NCBI GenBank assembly: GCA_041592975.1 | Contig: JBFHOZ010000034.1 | Location: 1-16,823, forward strand | Source of the DNA: BM707 sp041592975 | GTDB lineage: Bacteria > Desulfobacterota > Desulfuromonadia > Desulfuromonadales > UBA2294 | Reading direction: 5' to 3' | DNA length: 16,823 bases | Shown: positions 1 to 6,368 of the stretch, one piece after another | Position numbering within the stretch: position 1 is the first letter of the stretch | Layout of the letters: every line of letters starts with the position of its first letter | Translations under genes and position numbers: made by a program | The notes under the pieces: generated by a model | What the model was told of the DNA's origin: nothing | The model's input: only the letters and a program-made list of their open reading frames with translations | The model's database searches: none

Positions 1-1
1 C

Positions 2-142
2 TGCAGAAGACAGAACTTCAGGCAGCAGTGGCCGGACCTCGGTCCGCAGTTCGACACTGGGTTCGTCACGTTTATGGACAAGCTCATCAGTGAATCCCCC
101 GGGTATGAAGCACCCTCAACCTCCCCCCTGCCCCAGCAATAA
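2..142 (+). CDS. C-terminal tail of an upstream gene (partial)
   Basis: The second forward frame is open from the left edge to a TAA at 140-142, giving 46 visible residues. The visible stretch includes WPDLGPQFDTGFVTFMDKLI and then a Pro/Ser-rich tail (PSTSPLPQQ). The mix of hydrophobic and charged residues followed by a low-complexity tail looks like a real C-terminus, and the stop lies 47 bp before the ald start, which is a normal spacing. I do not recognise the family. The fragment is short enough that a chance open frame in GC-rich DNA cannot be excluded. Confidence 0.45.
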   Translation, partial: CRRQNFRQQWPDLGPQFDTGFVTFMDKLISESPGYEAPSTSPLPQQ

Positions 143-178
143 AAACCTGCTACTATTGGAGCTGATCGAATTCACACC

Positions 179-184
179 GGAGGG
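179..184 (+). promoter_or_regulatory. Ribosome binding site of ald
   Basis: GGAGGG lies 5 nt before the ATG at 190. It fixes that start in preference to the longer overlapping frame that begins at 90. A TACTAT at 151-156 could serve as a -10 element, but no convincing -35 is visible at the right distance. Confidence 0.7.
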
Positions 185-189
185 AACCC

Positions 190-1302
190 ATGATCATCGG
201 CATACTCAAGGAGATCAAGACCGAGGAGAACCGCGTCTGCATGACCCCGGCCGGGGTCGAGGTGATGGTGGCGCACGGCCACGAGGTGCTGGTCGAGAGC
301 CGGGCCGGCGAGGGGAGCGGCTTCAGCAACGAGGCCTACCTGGTCGCCGGCGCCGAGATCGTCAACACGCCGGCCGAGATCTTCGCGCGGGCCGGCATGG
401 TGATGCACGTCAAGGAGCCGCAGCCGGCCGAGTACGACCTGGTCCGCCCCGGGCAGATCGTCTTCACCTACTTCCACTTCGCCGCCAGCGAGGAGCTGAC
501 CCGGGCGATGATGAAAAGCGGCGCGGTCTGCATCGCCTACGAGACGATCACCGACAAAAAGGGGACCCTGCCGCTGCTGACGCCGATGAGCGAGGTCGCC
601 GGCCGGATGGCGGCGCAGGAGGCGGCCAAGTACCTGGAGCGCTCCCAGGGGGGGCGCGGCATGCTGATGGGGGGGGTGCCGGGGGTGCAACCGGCGACGG
701 TGCTGGTGCTCGGCGCCGGCGTCGTCGGCACCGAGGCGGCCCGCATGGCCTGCGGCCTCGGCGCCAAGGTCTACCTGCTCGACACCAGCCTCGAGCGGCT
801 GCGCCACCTCGACGAGATCATGCCGAAGAACTGCTTCCCGCTGATGTCGTCGCCGGCGACCATCCGCGAGCTGGTGCAGGAGGCGGACGCGGTCATCGGC
901 GCGGTGCTGCTGCACGGCGCCAGGGCGCCGAAACTGGTGACCCGCAACATGCTGGCGACGATGAAACCGGGGACGGTGCTGGTCGACGTCGCCATCGACC
1001 AGGGGGGGTGCTTCGAGACCTCGAAGCCGACCACCCACGCCGACCCGATCTTCGAGGAGAACGGCATCGTCCACTACTGCGTCAGCAACATGCCGGGCGC
1101 GGTGCCGCTCACCTCGACCATCGCCCTGACCAACGCCACCCTCCCCTACGCCGTCGCCATCGCCGACCGGGGGTGGCAGCAGGCGGCGCGGACCGACCCG
1201 GGCATCCGCGACGGGCTCAACGTGATCGACGGCAGGATCACCTGCGCCGGCGTCGCCGAGGCCTTCGACCTCCCCTGCACCGACCCGGACCAACTTCTCT
1301 GA
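190..1302 (+). CDS. ald: Alanine dehydrogenase
   Basis: This 370-aa cytoplasmic enzyme should catalyse the NAD-dependent interconversion of L-alanine with pyruvate plus ammonia. Length and sequence match the Ald/PntA-like family along the whole protein. The N-terminus MIIGILKEIKTEENRV is typical. The catalytic pair is present as Lys75 (in VKEPQ) and His96 (in YFHFA). The Rossmann motif GAGVVG is at residues 175-180, with Asp198 at the end of the second strand to bind the NAD ribose. Asp270 (VDVAIDQGG) is the second conserved acid. The start is set by GGAGGG 5 nt upstream. It is the first gene of a two-gene unit: its stop codon overlaps the Shine-Dalgarno of the next gene. Family members let cells assimilate ammonia into alanine or use alanine as a carbon, nitrogen or electron source; which applies here is not visible. 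Confidence 0.97.
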   Translation: MIIGILKEIKTEENRVCMTPAGVEVMVAHGHEVLVESRAGEGSGFSNEAYLVAGAEIVNTPAEIFARAGMVMHVKEPQPAEYDLVRPGQIVFTYFHFAASEELTRAMMKSGAVCIAYETITDKKGTLPLLTPMSEVAGRMAAQEAAKYLERSQGGRGMLMGGVPGVQPATVLVLGAGVVGTEAARMACGLGAKVYLLDTSLERLRHLDEIMPKNCFPLMSSPATIRELVQEADAVIGAVLLHGARAPKLVTRNMLATMKPGTVLVDVAIDQGGCFETSKPTTHADPIFEENGIVHYCVSNMPGAVPLTSTIALTNATLPYAVAIADRGWQQAARTDPGIRDGLNVIDGRITCAGVAEAFDLPCTDPDQLL

Positions 1303-1311
1303 GGAGCGACG

Positions 1312-1863
1312 ATGACCGCCAACCGCCCCTGTTCCCGCCGCGACCTGCTCCGGCTCTCCCTGGCTTCCGGCGTCGCCCTCGCCACCGGCCTGCCCGCCCC
1401 GGCGAACGCCTCCGGGCCGGTCGTCCGGGCGGAGGAGCGGCCCGGCTTCGCCCGGAAGCGCTTCCTCGAATCGATGAACTGCGCCCAGGCGCTGATGGAG
1501 GCCTGGGCGCCGGCGCTGGGCGTTTCGGTTGACGATGCCCGGCGGATCGCGGCCGGGTTCGCCCGCGGCATGGGGATGGGCGCGCAGTGCGGCGCGGTGA
1601 CCGGCGCGTTCATGGTCATCGGTATGAAGTACGGCAAGAGCCGCGACGACGACTCCGCCGCCGACAGCGAGACGTTCCGGCGTATGGAGCTGTTCGCCGA
1701 GGCGTTCAGGGAGCGGCACCGGCACCTCGACTGCTCGTCCCTGCTCGAAACCGACATGAGCAACAAGGGGGGCATCCTCCTGGCGAAACTGAAGGGGCGC
1801 TACACCGAGCGCTGCCCCGACTTCGTCGAATCGGCCGCCGAGATCCTCGAAGAGATTATTTAG
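1312..1863 (+). CDS. Tat-exported C_GCAxxG_C_C family protein
   Basis: This 183-aa protein has a twin-arginine signal: SRRDLLRLSLASG at residues 8-20, a hydrophobic core, and an Ala-rich possible cleavage region near 30-34 (APANASG). The mature part carries the four-cysteine pattern of the C_GCAxxG_C_C family: Cys57 (MNCAQ), Cys93 in QCGAVTGA, Cys141 (LDCSSLL) and Cys168 (RCPDF). Members are often predicted to bind a metal or take part in redox chemistry, but the biochemical role is unproven. A Tat signal would fit export in a folded, cofactor-loaded state. The Shine-Dalgarno GAGGAG (1301-1306) overlaps the ald stop and is 5 nt from the ATG, so translation is probably coupled to ald. Function unknown; family call fairly sure. 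Confidence 0.85.
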   Translation: MTANRPCSRRDLLRLSLASGVALATGLPAPANASGPVVRAEERPGFARKRFLESMNCAQALMEAWAPALGVSVDDARRIAAGFARGMGMGAQCGAVTGAFMVIGMKYGKSRDDDSAADSETFRRMELFAEAFRERHRHLDCSSLLETDMSNKGGILLAKLKGRYTERCPDFVESAAEILEEII

Positions 1864-1921
1864 GGTGAAATGCCGGGGCGGGTTTCCGCAAGCGGGTCAA
1901 CGCATCCGTCGAATTCGGGAG

Positions 1922-1943
1922 CCCGGTTCCGATCGGAACCGGG
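1922..1943. repeat. 22-bp perfect palindrome
   Basis: The two halves (CCCGGTTCCGA and its complement) are exactly symmetric with no loop. It lies 59 bp after the stop of the Tat protein gene and has no T-run on either side, so it is not a standard intrinsic terminator. It could be a factor-binding site, a transcript-end hairpin, or a relic of a repeat family. Confidence 0.6.
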
Positions 1944-1970
1944 AATGGCATTCAACAACTCTTGGTTCGC

Positions 1971-2052
1971 TGTCATCCCCGCGAACGCGGGGATCCAGTT
2001 TATTCCGGGCTGAAGATACAGATGCGGGATTCCTGCTTTCGCAGGAATGACA
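1971..2052. repeat. Inverted pair of REP-like repeats (REPIN-like element)
   Basis: The left arm (1971-1996) begins TGTCATCCCCGCGAACGCGG. The right arm (2027-2052), read on the minus strand, begins TGTCATTCCTGCGAAAGCAG. They are diverged copies of one 26-nt unit in opposite orientation, and each can fold into its own hairpin (1977-1992 and 2029-2048). This is the widespread extragenic palindrome whose spurious translation reads VIPAKAGIP / WIPAFAGMT. It sits between the convergent ends of the Tat protein gene and cvfB. Confidence 0.85.
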
Positions 2053-2084
2053 CGTATCATGCTTTCGACTTCACTCCCTGCCGG

Positions 2085-2912
2085 CTACTTCCTGATCAGC
2101 CGGATGCCGTCCTTCTCGAGCCGGATCATCCGCGCCTTGTAGAGCCCGCCGACCGCCTTCTTGAACGCCTTCTTGCTCATGCCGAGCATCTTGCTGATCT
2201 CCTCGGGGGAGCTGCCGTCGTGCAGCGGCAAAAAACCGTTCTCCTCGAGCAGGTCGAGCAGGTCGGCCTTGTCCTCGTCGACATCGACCTTCCCCCCCTT
2301 GCGCCGGGAGACGTCGATCTTCTTGTCGTTGCGGATCCGCTTGACGTAGCCGCGGATGTGGTCGCCGATCTGCAGGTGCTCCGGCGCGTCGTCCTTGTAG
2401 AGCAGGCCGCTGTAGAGCTTGTTGATGATGACCTTGCAGCCGAGGGGCGTGAACTGCCAGACCAGCATCTCGACCTCCTCCCCCTCTTTTAGCCGGATCT
2501 CCTCCTGCTCGAGGCAGTCCTCGATCCGCGAGGTGGCGACCACCCGCCCGGTGGTGTCGAGGCAGATTTTCACCAGGTACCACTTCCCTTCCTGCATCTT
2601 CTCGAACTGCTCGCGGTGCGGCACCAGCAGGTCCTTCTCCATCCCCCAGTCGAGGAACGCCCCCGGCTTGCCGACCTGCTTGACCTTGAGACGGCAGAAA
2701 TCGCCGACCATCGCCTTCGGCTTCTTGCGGGTCGCCGTCAGGCGGCCGGCCTGGTCCATGTAGACGAAGAGGTTGAAGCGGTCCCCCTCCTTGGCGCCGT
2801 AGGGGAGCTCGCTCTTCGGCAGCAGGATGGTCTCTTTCCCGGCGCGGATCCAGCCGCCGCGGTCATCGACCTTGTCTATTTTCAACGTGCTGAATGTGCC
2901 GTTCACCGACAT
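2085..2912 (-). CDS. cvfB: CvfB-like S1-domain RNA-binding protein
   Basis: This 275-aa protein resembles the CvfB/YitL family throughout. An N-terminal S1-like region (about residues 6-62) is followed by a second S1-like domain (about 70-133, with the repeat-like GAFLDWGMEKDLLVPHREQF). A third S1-type region (about 140-205) contains GCKVIINKLYSGLLY and IRNDKKIDVS. A C-terminal winged-helix-like part (about 212-275) contains SPEEISKMLGMSKKAFKKAV. Family members bind RNA and affect virulence or stress gene expression in Firmicutes; the role in this lineage is not established. The start follows GGGAGG with a 5-nt gap. It is transcribed alone, divergent from the leader and membrane protein at 3020-4001. 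A TACAAT about 40 nt upstream could be a -10 element, without a clear -35. Confidence 0.9.
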   Translation of the reverse strand: MSVNGTFSTLKIDKVDDRGGWIRAGKETILLPKSELPYGAKEGDRFNLFVYMDQAGRLTATRKKPKAMVGDFCRLKVKQVGKPGAFLDWGMEKDLLVPHREQFEKMQEGKWYLVKICLDTTGRVVATSRIEDCLEQEEIRLKEGEEVEMLVWQFTPLGCKVIINKLYSGLLYKDDAPEHLQIGDHIRGYVKRIRNDKKIDVSRRKGGKVDVDEDKADLLDLLEENGFLPLHDGSSPEEISKMLGMSKKAFKKAVGGLYKARMIRLEKDGIRLIRK

Positions 2913-3028
2913 CGTGTCCTCCCGGGTTGAAGCGGAGCCGGAGTATTAGCAGGATTGTAACAGGAATGCCAGCAAAAACAGATTAAAACGCTTGACTTCC
3001 CCCGATCCTTCAGGGAAACTTGCCAACC

Positions 3029-3109
3029 ATGAGCACGATGACGCCGACAACCCGGATCACCACCAAGCGGACCGCCAAGGTCTGCGCCGTCCCGGTCTGC
3101 GTCGCGTAA
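3029..3109 (+). CDS. Thr-rich leader peptide (candidate attenuator ORF)
   Basis: This short frame encodes 26 residues (ATG at 3029, TAA at 3107-3109). Seven of them are Thr, clustered in the first 15 positions (TMTPTTRITTKRT), with one Ile and one Pro nearby. An in-frame TTG at 3020 could add three residues. The AGGGA at 3012-3016 is 12 nt from the ATG and 3 nt from the TTG, so the ribosome site is imperfect for either. The reason to take the frame seriously is its setting: it ends 35 nt before an intrinsic terminator that stands directly in front of a gene, and the RNA carries alternative pairings like those of the thr, his and ilv leaders. The opposite strand also encodes a Val/Ile-rich frame, which is the expected antisense image of Thr codons. 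Confidence 0.5.
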   Translation: MSTMTPTTRITTKRTAKVCAVPVCVA

Positions 3110-3180
3110 CTCGTGTTGAACTGAAGAGAGTTCAGGAAAACAGCAAACGGCCGCAGACAAGACTGCGGCCGTTTTTTTTC
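3067..3180 (+). promoter_or_regulatory. Attenuator with 1:2, 2:3 and 3:4 pairings
   Basis: Four segments can be drawn. Segment 1 (GCGGACC, 3067-3073) pairs with the start of segment 2 (GGTCTGC, 3079-3085) over a 5-nt loop, with one G-U pair. Segment 2 (3080-3090) can instead pair with 3147-3158 for 11 base pairs with a single bulge at 3151, which destroys the terminator stem. Segments 3 and 4 (3145-3156 and 3163-3174) form the terminator. A ribosome stalled on the ACC ACC Thr codons at 3059-3064 would cover segment 1 and favour the 2:3 antiterminator. A second GTCTGCG at 3095-3101 offers a further pairing with the same target. Promoter not identified: TTGACT at 2992-2997 lacks a good -10. Confidence 0.5.
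3145..3180 (+). terminator. Intrinsic terminator 17 nt before a start codon
   Basis: A 12-bp perfect stem (3145-3156 with 3163-3174, core CGGCCGCAG) closes a 6-nt loop and is followed by eight T residues (3172-3179). No full-size gene precedes it on this strand, and the next start codon (3198) is 17 nt past its end. That position points to a leader terminator rather than the end of a transcription unit. Confidence 0.9.
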
Positions 3181-3197
3181 GCCCGGAGATGCTCGCC

Positions 3198-4001
3198 ATG
3201 GCATCGTTGCTGACCTACAAAATCGTCGTGACCATGCTGGCCGTGCTCGGTCTCTCGTTCGTCGCCGAGAAGATCAGCGCCCGGCTCGCCGGCCTGCTGG
3301 CCGGCTACCCGATCGGGACCGCCATCATCCTGCACTTCTACGGGCTGGAGTACGGCGCCGGGTTTGCCGCCGATGCGGCGGTCTTCAACCTGTGCGGCCT
3401 GCTGGCATCGCAGTGCCTGGCCTACGTCTACTGCCGCGCCGCGGCGCGGCGGATGTCGCTCGCGGCGACGTCGCTGCTCGCCCTGGGGGGCTACCTGCTG
3501 CCGGCCCTGGTGCTGAGCCAGGCGCGCCCGACGCGGCTGACGGCCCTGGCTGTCGCCGTCGCCGCCACGGCGCTGTTCTGCCTGCTGCTGCGCGGGAGAA
3601 CGGGGCGCCCGGCGGCCGTGCTTTGCGCCTGGTCGCCCGGGCTGGTTGCCGGCCGGCTCCTTTTCACGGCGGCGCTCGTGCTGGCGGTGACCGGAATCGC
3701 CGACCGCGTCGGGCCGGCGTGGGCGGGGCTGTTCTCCGCCTTCCCGGTCGCCCTGTACCCGCTGGTGTTCCTGCTGCACCGCGAGCATGGGCCGGAGATC
3801 GTCCAGGACCTCCTCGCCAGGTTCCCCTTCGGGCTCTGGTCGGTCATCGCCTACTCCCTGGTCGTCTCCCGGGCCTACCCGGTTGCCGGCGTCGCCTGGG
3901 GAACGCTGCTCGGTTTCGCCGCGGCGACCATCGTGCTGGCGGCCATGGGGATGAAGCCGCTGCTCGCGCGCCGGCGGGCAGCGGCGCACACTGCGGGATG
4001 A
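3198..4001 (+). CDS. Integral membrane protein with internal duplication
   Basis: A 267-aa polytopic membrane protein with about eight hydrophobic segments. I chose the ATG at 3198 because GGAGA (3185-3189) stands 8 nt from it; the ATG at 3189 directly abuts that motif. Residues 22-80 and 167-225 look like two copies of one unit: VAEKISARLAGLLAGYP aligns with IADRVGPAWAGLFSAFP, and each is followed by a hydrophobic run, a charged turn (GLEYG / HREHG) and another membrane segment. Such a two-fold repeat is common in small secondary transporters. The gene lies behind a Thr-rich leader and attenuator and upstream of asd, which makes an amino-acid-related transport role possible, but this is inference and I recognise no named family. 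The tail (LLARRRAAAH) is positive, suggesting a cytoplasmic C-terminus. Confidence 0.8.
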   Translation: MASLLTYKIVVTMLAVLGLSFVAEKISARLAGLLAGYPIGTAIILHFYGLEYGAGFAADAAVFNLCGLLASQCLAYVYCRAAARRMSLAATSLLALGGYLLPALVLSQARPTRLTALAVAVAATALFCLLLRGRTGRPAAVLCAWSPGLVAGRLLFTAALVLAVTGIADRVGPAWAGLFSAFPVALYPLVFLLHREHGPEIVQDLLARFPFGLWSVIAYSLVVSRAYPVAGVAWGTLLGFAAATIVLAAMGMKPLLARRRAAAHTAG

Positions 4002-4044
4002 CATCCGGGCGAAAAGGCGGCCGGCCCGCGCCAGCGTTTCCCCT

Positions 4045-4073
4045 TTGCAATGCGGGGTCCGGTCGGATATAGT
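4045..4073 (+). promoter_or_regulatory. Sigma-70-type promoter of asd
   Basis: TTGCAA (4045-4050) and TATAGT (4068-4073) are separated by exactly 17 nt, so transcription should begin near 4080. The early transcript contains a short hairpin, GCGGTT (4078-4083) with AACCGC (4088-4093). asd therefore does not depend on the attenuated upstream transcript. Confidence 0.7.
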
Positions 4074-4117
4074 TCCAGCGGTTGGCAAACCGCCACAAAT
4101 GAACAAGGAGTCTGAAC

Positions 4118-5215
4118 ATGAAAGTCGGAATTGTCGGTTGGCGCGGAATGGTCGGTTCGGTCCTGCTGCAGCGGATGCAGGAGGAGAACGATTTCAACGG
4201 CATCGAGCCGGTCTTCTTCTCGACCTCGCAGGCCGGGCAGGACGCCCCGATGGGGGCCGGCCGGCTCGAGGACGCGTCGAACATCGACGCCCTGAAGAAG
4301 CTCGACGTCATCCTCACCTGCCAGGGGGGGGACTACACCAAGGAGGTCCACCCGCAGCTGCGCGCCGCCGGCTGGGACGGCTACTGGATCGACGCCGCCA
4401 GCTCGCTGCGCATGGAGAAGAACGCCGTCATCATCCTCGACCCGGTCAACCGCACGGTGATCGACCAGGCCCTGGCCGACGGTATCAAGGACTATATCGG
4501 CGGCAACTGCACCGTCAGCCTGATGCTCATGGCCCTCGGCGGCCTGTTCGAGGCCGGGCTGGTCGAGTGGATGAGCTCGATGACCTACCAGGCCGCCTCC
4601 GGCGCCGGGGCCCCCAACATGCGCGAGCTGCTCGAGCAGATGGGAAGCCTCAACGGCTCGGTCGCCGGGCTGCTCGCCGACCCCGCCTCGGCGATCCTCG
4701 ACATCGACCGCAAGGTGACGGCGCAGCTCAACGACGCCAGCCTGCCGAAGAAGGAGTTCGGCTTCCCGCTGGCCGGCAACCTGCTGCCGTGGATCGACCG
4801 CGAGGTCGAGGACGGCCAGAGCCGCGAGGAGTGGAAGGGGCTGGTCGAGACCAACAAGATCCTCGGCACCGCCACGCCGATCCCGGTCGATGGCCTCTGC
4901 GTGCGCGTCGGCGCCATGCGCAGCCACAGCCAGGCGCTGACCATCAAGCTGACGAAGGACGTGCCGATGGCCGACATCGAGCAGATCATCGCCGGCCACA
5001 ACGACTGGGTCGAGCTGGTGCCGAACACCAAGCAGGACTCATTGTCACGTCTCACCCCGGCCGCCATCTCCGGCACCCTGACCGTGCCGGTCGGCCGGCT
5101 GCGCAAGATGAAGATGGGGCCGCAGTACCTCTCCGCCTTCACCTGCGGCGACCAGCTGCTGTGGGGCGCCGCCGAGCCGCTGCGCCGCATGCTGCGGATT
5201 CTGATGGAGAAGTAA
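4118..5215 (+). CDS. asd: Aspartate-semialdehyde dehydrogenase
   Basis: This 365-aa cytoplasmic enzyme reduces aspartyl-phosphate with NADPH to aspartate semialdehyde, the branch point to lysine/diaminopimelate, threonine, methionine and isoleucine. The length is close to E. coli Asd (367 aa). The N-terminal nucleotide motif is GWRGMVGSVLLQRM (residues 7-20), followed by FFSTSQAGQ. The catalytic cysteine is Cys131 in GGNCTVSLMLMAL, and the catalytic histidine is His270 in RVGAMRSHSQ; both match the Gram-negative type of Asd. AAGGAG (4105-4110) lies 7 nt before the ATG. The gene has its own promoter (4045-4073) and terminator (5241-5274) and appears to be monocistronic. Confidence 0.97.
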   Translation: MKVGIVGWRGMVGSVLLQRMQEENDFNGIEPVFFSTSQAGQDAPMGAGRLEDASNIDALKKLDVILTCQGGDYTKEVHPQLRAAGWDGYWIDAASSLRMEKNAVIILDPVNRTVIDQALADGIKDYIGGNCTVSLMLMALGGLFEAGLVEWMSSMTYQAASGAGAPNMRELLEQMGSLNGSVAGLLADPASAILDIDRKVTAQLNDASLPKKEFGFPLAGNLLPWIDREVEDGQSREEWKGLVETNKILGTATPIPVDGLCVRVGAMRSHSQALTIKLTKDVPMADIEQIIAGHNDWVELVPNTKQDSLSRLTPAAISGTLTVPVGRLRKMKMGPQYLSAFTCGDQLLWGAAEPLRRMLRILMEK

Positions 5216-5240
5216 ACTTTTCAGGTTCGAGACTAAGACG

Positions 5241-5274
5241 AGGGCAGGTCCTGTAAGGGACCTGCCCTTTTTTC
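5241..5274 (+). terminator. Intrinsic terminator of asd
   Basis: GGGCAGGTCC (5242-5251) pairs with GGACCTGCCC (5258-5267), extended by an A-T pair, over a short loop, and is followed by a run of T. It starts 26 bp after the asd stop. Confidence 0.92.
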
Positions 5275-5284
5275 ATGATTTTTT

Positions 5285-5461
5285 TTAACGGAGAGGCGCA
5301 GAGAAGGAGAGATTCGGAGAGATACACATGTCTATTCGGGATGTTTATAAATTTGTCGGACATGTCACGATTCCCATATCTGATGATTTCCTCTCCCCCT
5401 CTGCGCCTCTCGGTTAAAGTGTCCAGCTTTTTCCTTTGCGCCTTCGCGTCTTTGCGTTAAA
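5285..5461. repeat. Cluster of interspersed GC-box repeats
   Basis: The left arm (5285-5311) reads TTAACGGAGAGGCGCAGAGA onward. The segment at 5391-5417 is its diverged inverted copy (ending CTGCGCCTCTCGGTTAA). A third, related unit at 5433-5461 has the familiar pattern TTTGCGCCTTCGCG followed by TCTTTGCGTTAAA. The 79-bp centre (5312-5390) is AT-richer than its surroundings and has no coding signal. This type of short repeat recurs between genes in many proteobacterial genomes. The cluster fills nearly all of the space between asd and the QueG-like gene. Confidence 0.75.
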
Positions 5462-5472
5462 TTTGTCAGGCG

Positions 5473-6336
5473 ATGACATACACGACCGACGATATCGGCA
5501 CCCCGGGGTGGGTCGAGCAGATCATTCGTGATTTCTGGGCGACCAGTCCCCTGAACACGCTGGCCAACGGCACCGGCGAGAAGGCCTGGGACGCGCCGCT
5601 GGTCGCCTTCGCCCGCGGCGACGATCCGCTCTTCCGCCGGTTCAGGGACGACATCGGCCCGTTCTACTGGCTGCCGGAGGAGGCGTGGGCGATGCGGTTT
5701 CCGGAAGAGGAGGTTGCGCCGGCGGAGCTGAGCGTGATCGTCTACGTCCTGCCGCAGACCGCGGCGACCCGCGCCGACCAGAAGGCCGCCACCGACGTCT
5801 CGGCCGAGCGCTGGGCCCGCTCGCGCGACTTCGGCGAACGGTTCAACTGCGCCCTGCGCCTGCACCTCGCCGACACGCTGACCGCCGCCGGCTTCCCGGC
5901 GGTCGCCCCGGAGCGGCTGCCCGGCTTCGCCTACCGGCAGTCGGAAAAATTCGGCCTCGCCTCCAACTGGTCGGAGCGGCACACCGCCCACGTCGCCGGC
6001 CTCGGGACCTTCGGCCTGAGCGACGGCCTGATCACCCCGAAAGGGAAGGCGGTGCGCATCGGCTCGGCGGTCGCAAGGATCGCCCTGCCGGCGACCGCGC
6101 GCCCCTACGGCGGCACCCACGCGTGGTGCCTCTGGCACGCCTTCGGCAAGTGCGGCGCCTGCATCCGCCGCTGTCCGCCGAAGGCGATCACCCCGGCCGG
6201 CCACGACAAGGACGCCTGCTACGCCTACATCCGCGAGGTGACCGCCCCCCACGCCCGGGCGGCCTTCGGCACCGAGGCGACGCCGTGCGGGCTCTGCCAG
6301 GTGAAGATCCCCTGCGAGGACCGCATTCCCCTCTGA
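5473..6336 (+). CDS. QueG-like iron-sulfur protein (two [4Fe-4S] motifs)
   Basis: This 287-aa, probably cytoplasmic protein shares its core with epoxyqueuosine reductase-related and reductive-dehalogenase-related ferredoxin proteins. The block SERHTAHVAGLGTFGLSDGL (residues 167-186) and the following ITPKGKAVRIGS resemble their conserved central region. Ferredoxin-type motifs follow: CGACIRRCPPKAI (Cys227, 230, 234) and CGLCQVKIPC (Cys272, 275, 281), plus Cys219 and Cys249. It is shorter than QueG, and the spacing in the second motif (CxxCx5C) is unusual, so I do not call it queG. The ribosome site is poor (only CAGG, 2 nt from the ATG at 5473), and a repeat ends 11 bp before the start. The N-terminus looks complete, since the next Met is far inside. 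Substrate unknown. Confidence 0.75.
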   Translation: MTYTTDDIGTPGWVEQIIRDFWATSPLNTLANGTGEKAWDAPLVAFARGDDPLFRRFRDDIGPFYWLPEEAWAMRFPEEEVAPAELSVIVYVLPQTAATRADQKAATDVSAERWARSRDFGERFNCALRLHLADTLTAAGFPAVAPERLPGFAYRQSEKFGLASNWSERHTAHVAGLGTFGLSDGLITPKGKAVRIGSAVARIALPATARPYGGTHAWCLWHAFGKCGACIRRCPPKAITPAGHDKDACYAYIREVTAPHARAAFGTEATPCGLCQVKIPCEDRIPL

Positions 6337-6368
6337 CCATTCCGCTCACGCATCTCCCGCACAGAAAT

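Noticed and set aside
90..1532. Long + strand frame (480 aa) overlapping ald
   Set aside because: Arg/Gly/Pro-rich shadow translation in another frame; ald in the correct frame has complete catalytic motifs.
172..1725. Minus strand frame of 517 aa across ald and the Tat protein
   Set aside because: Low-complexity Arg/His/Gly/Asp content and no ribosome site; typical antisense frame in GC-rich DNA.
1860..2060. Minus strand 66-aa frame with VIPAKAGIP and WIPAFAGMT
   Set aside because: This is the well-known spurious translation of the REP-like repeats, not a gene.
3010..3204. Minus strand frame ending in a Val/Ile/Leu-rich peptide, like an ilv leader
   Set aside because: The T-run of the hairpin is on the + strand and the hairpin would lie upstream of the peptide; Val richness is the antisense image of Thr codons. 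Kept as a caveat to the attenuator.
3132..4106. Minus strand 324-aa frame
   Set aside because: Antisense of the membrane protein gene, rich in Gln/Arg/Gly, with no motif.
5285..5461. CRISPR array
   Set aside because: Only three diverged units, in mixed orientation, with irregular spacing and no cas genes.
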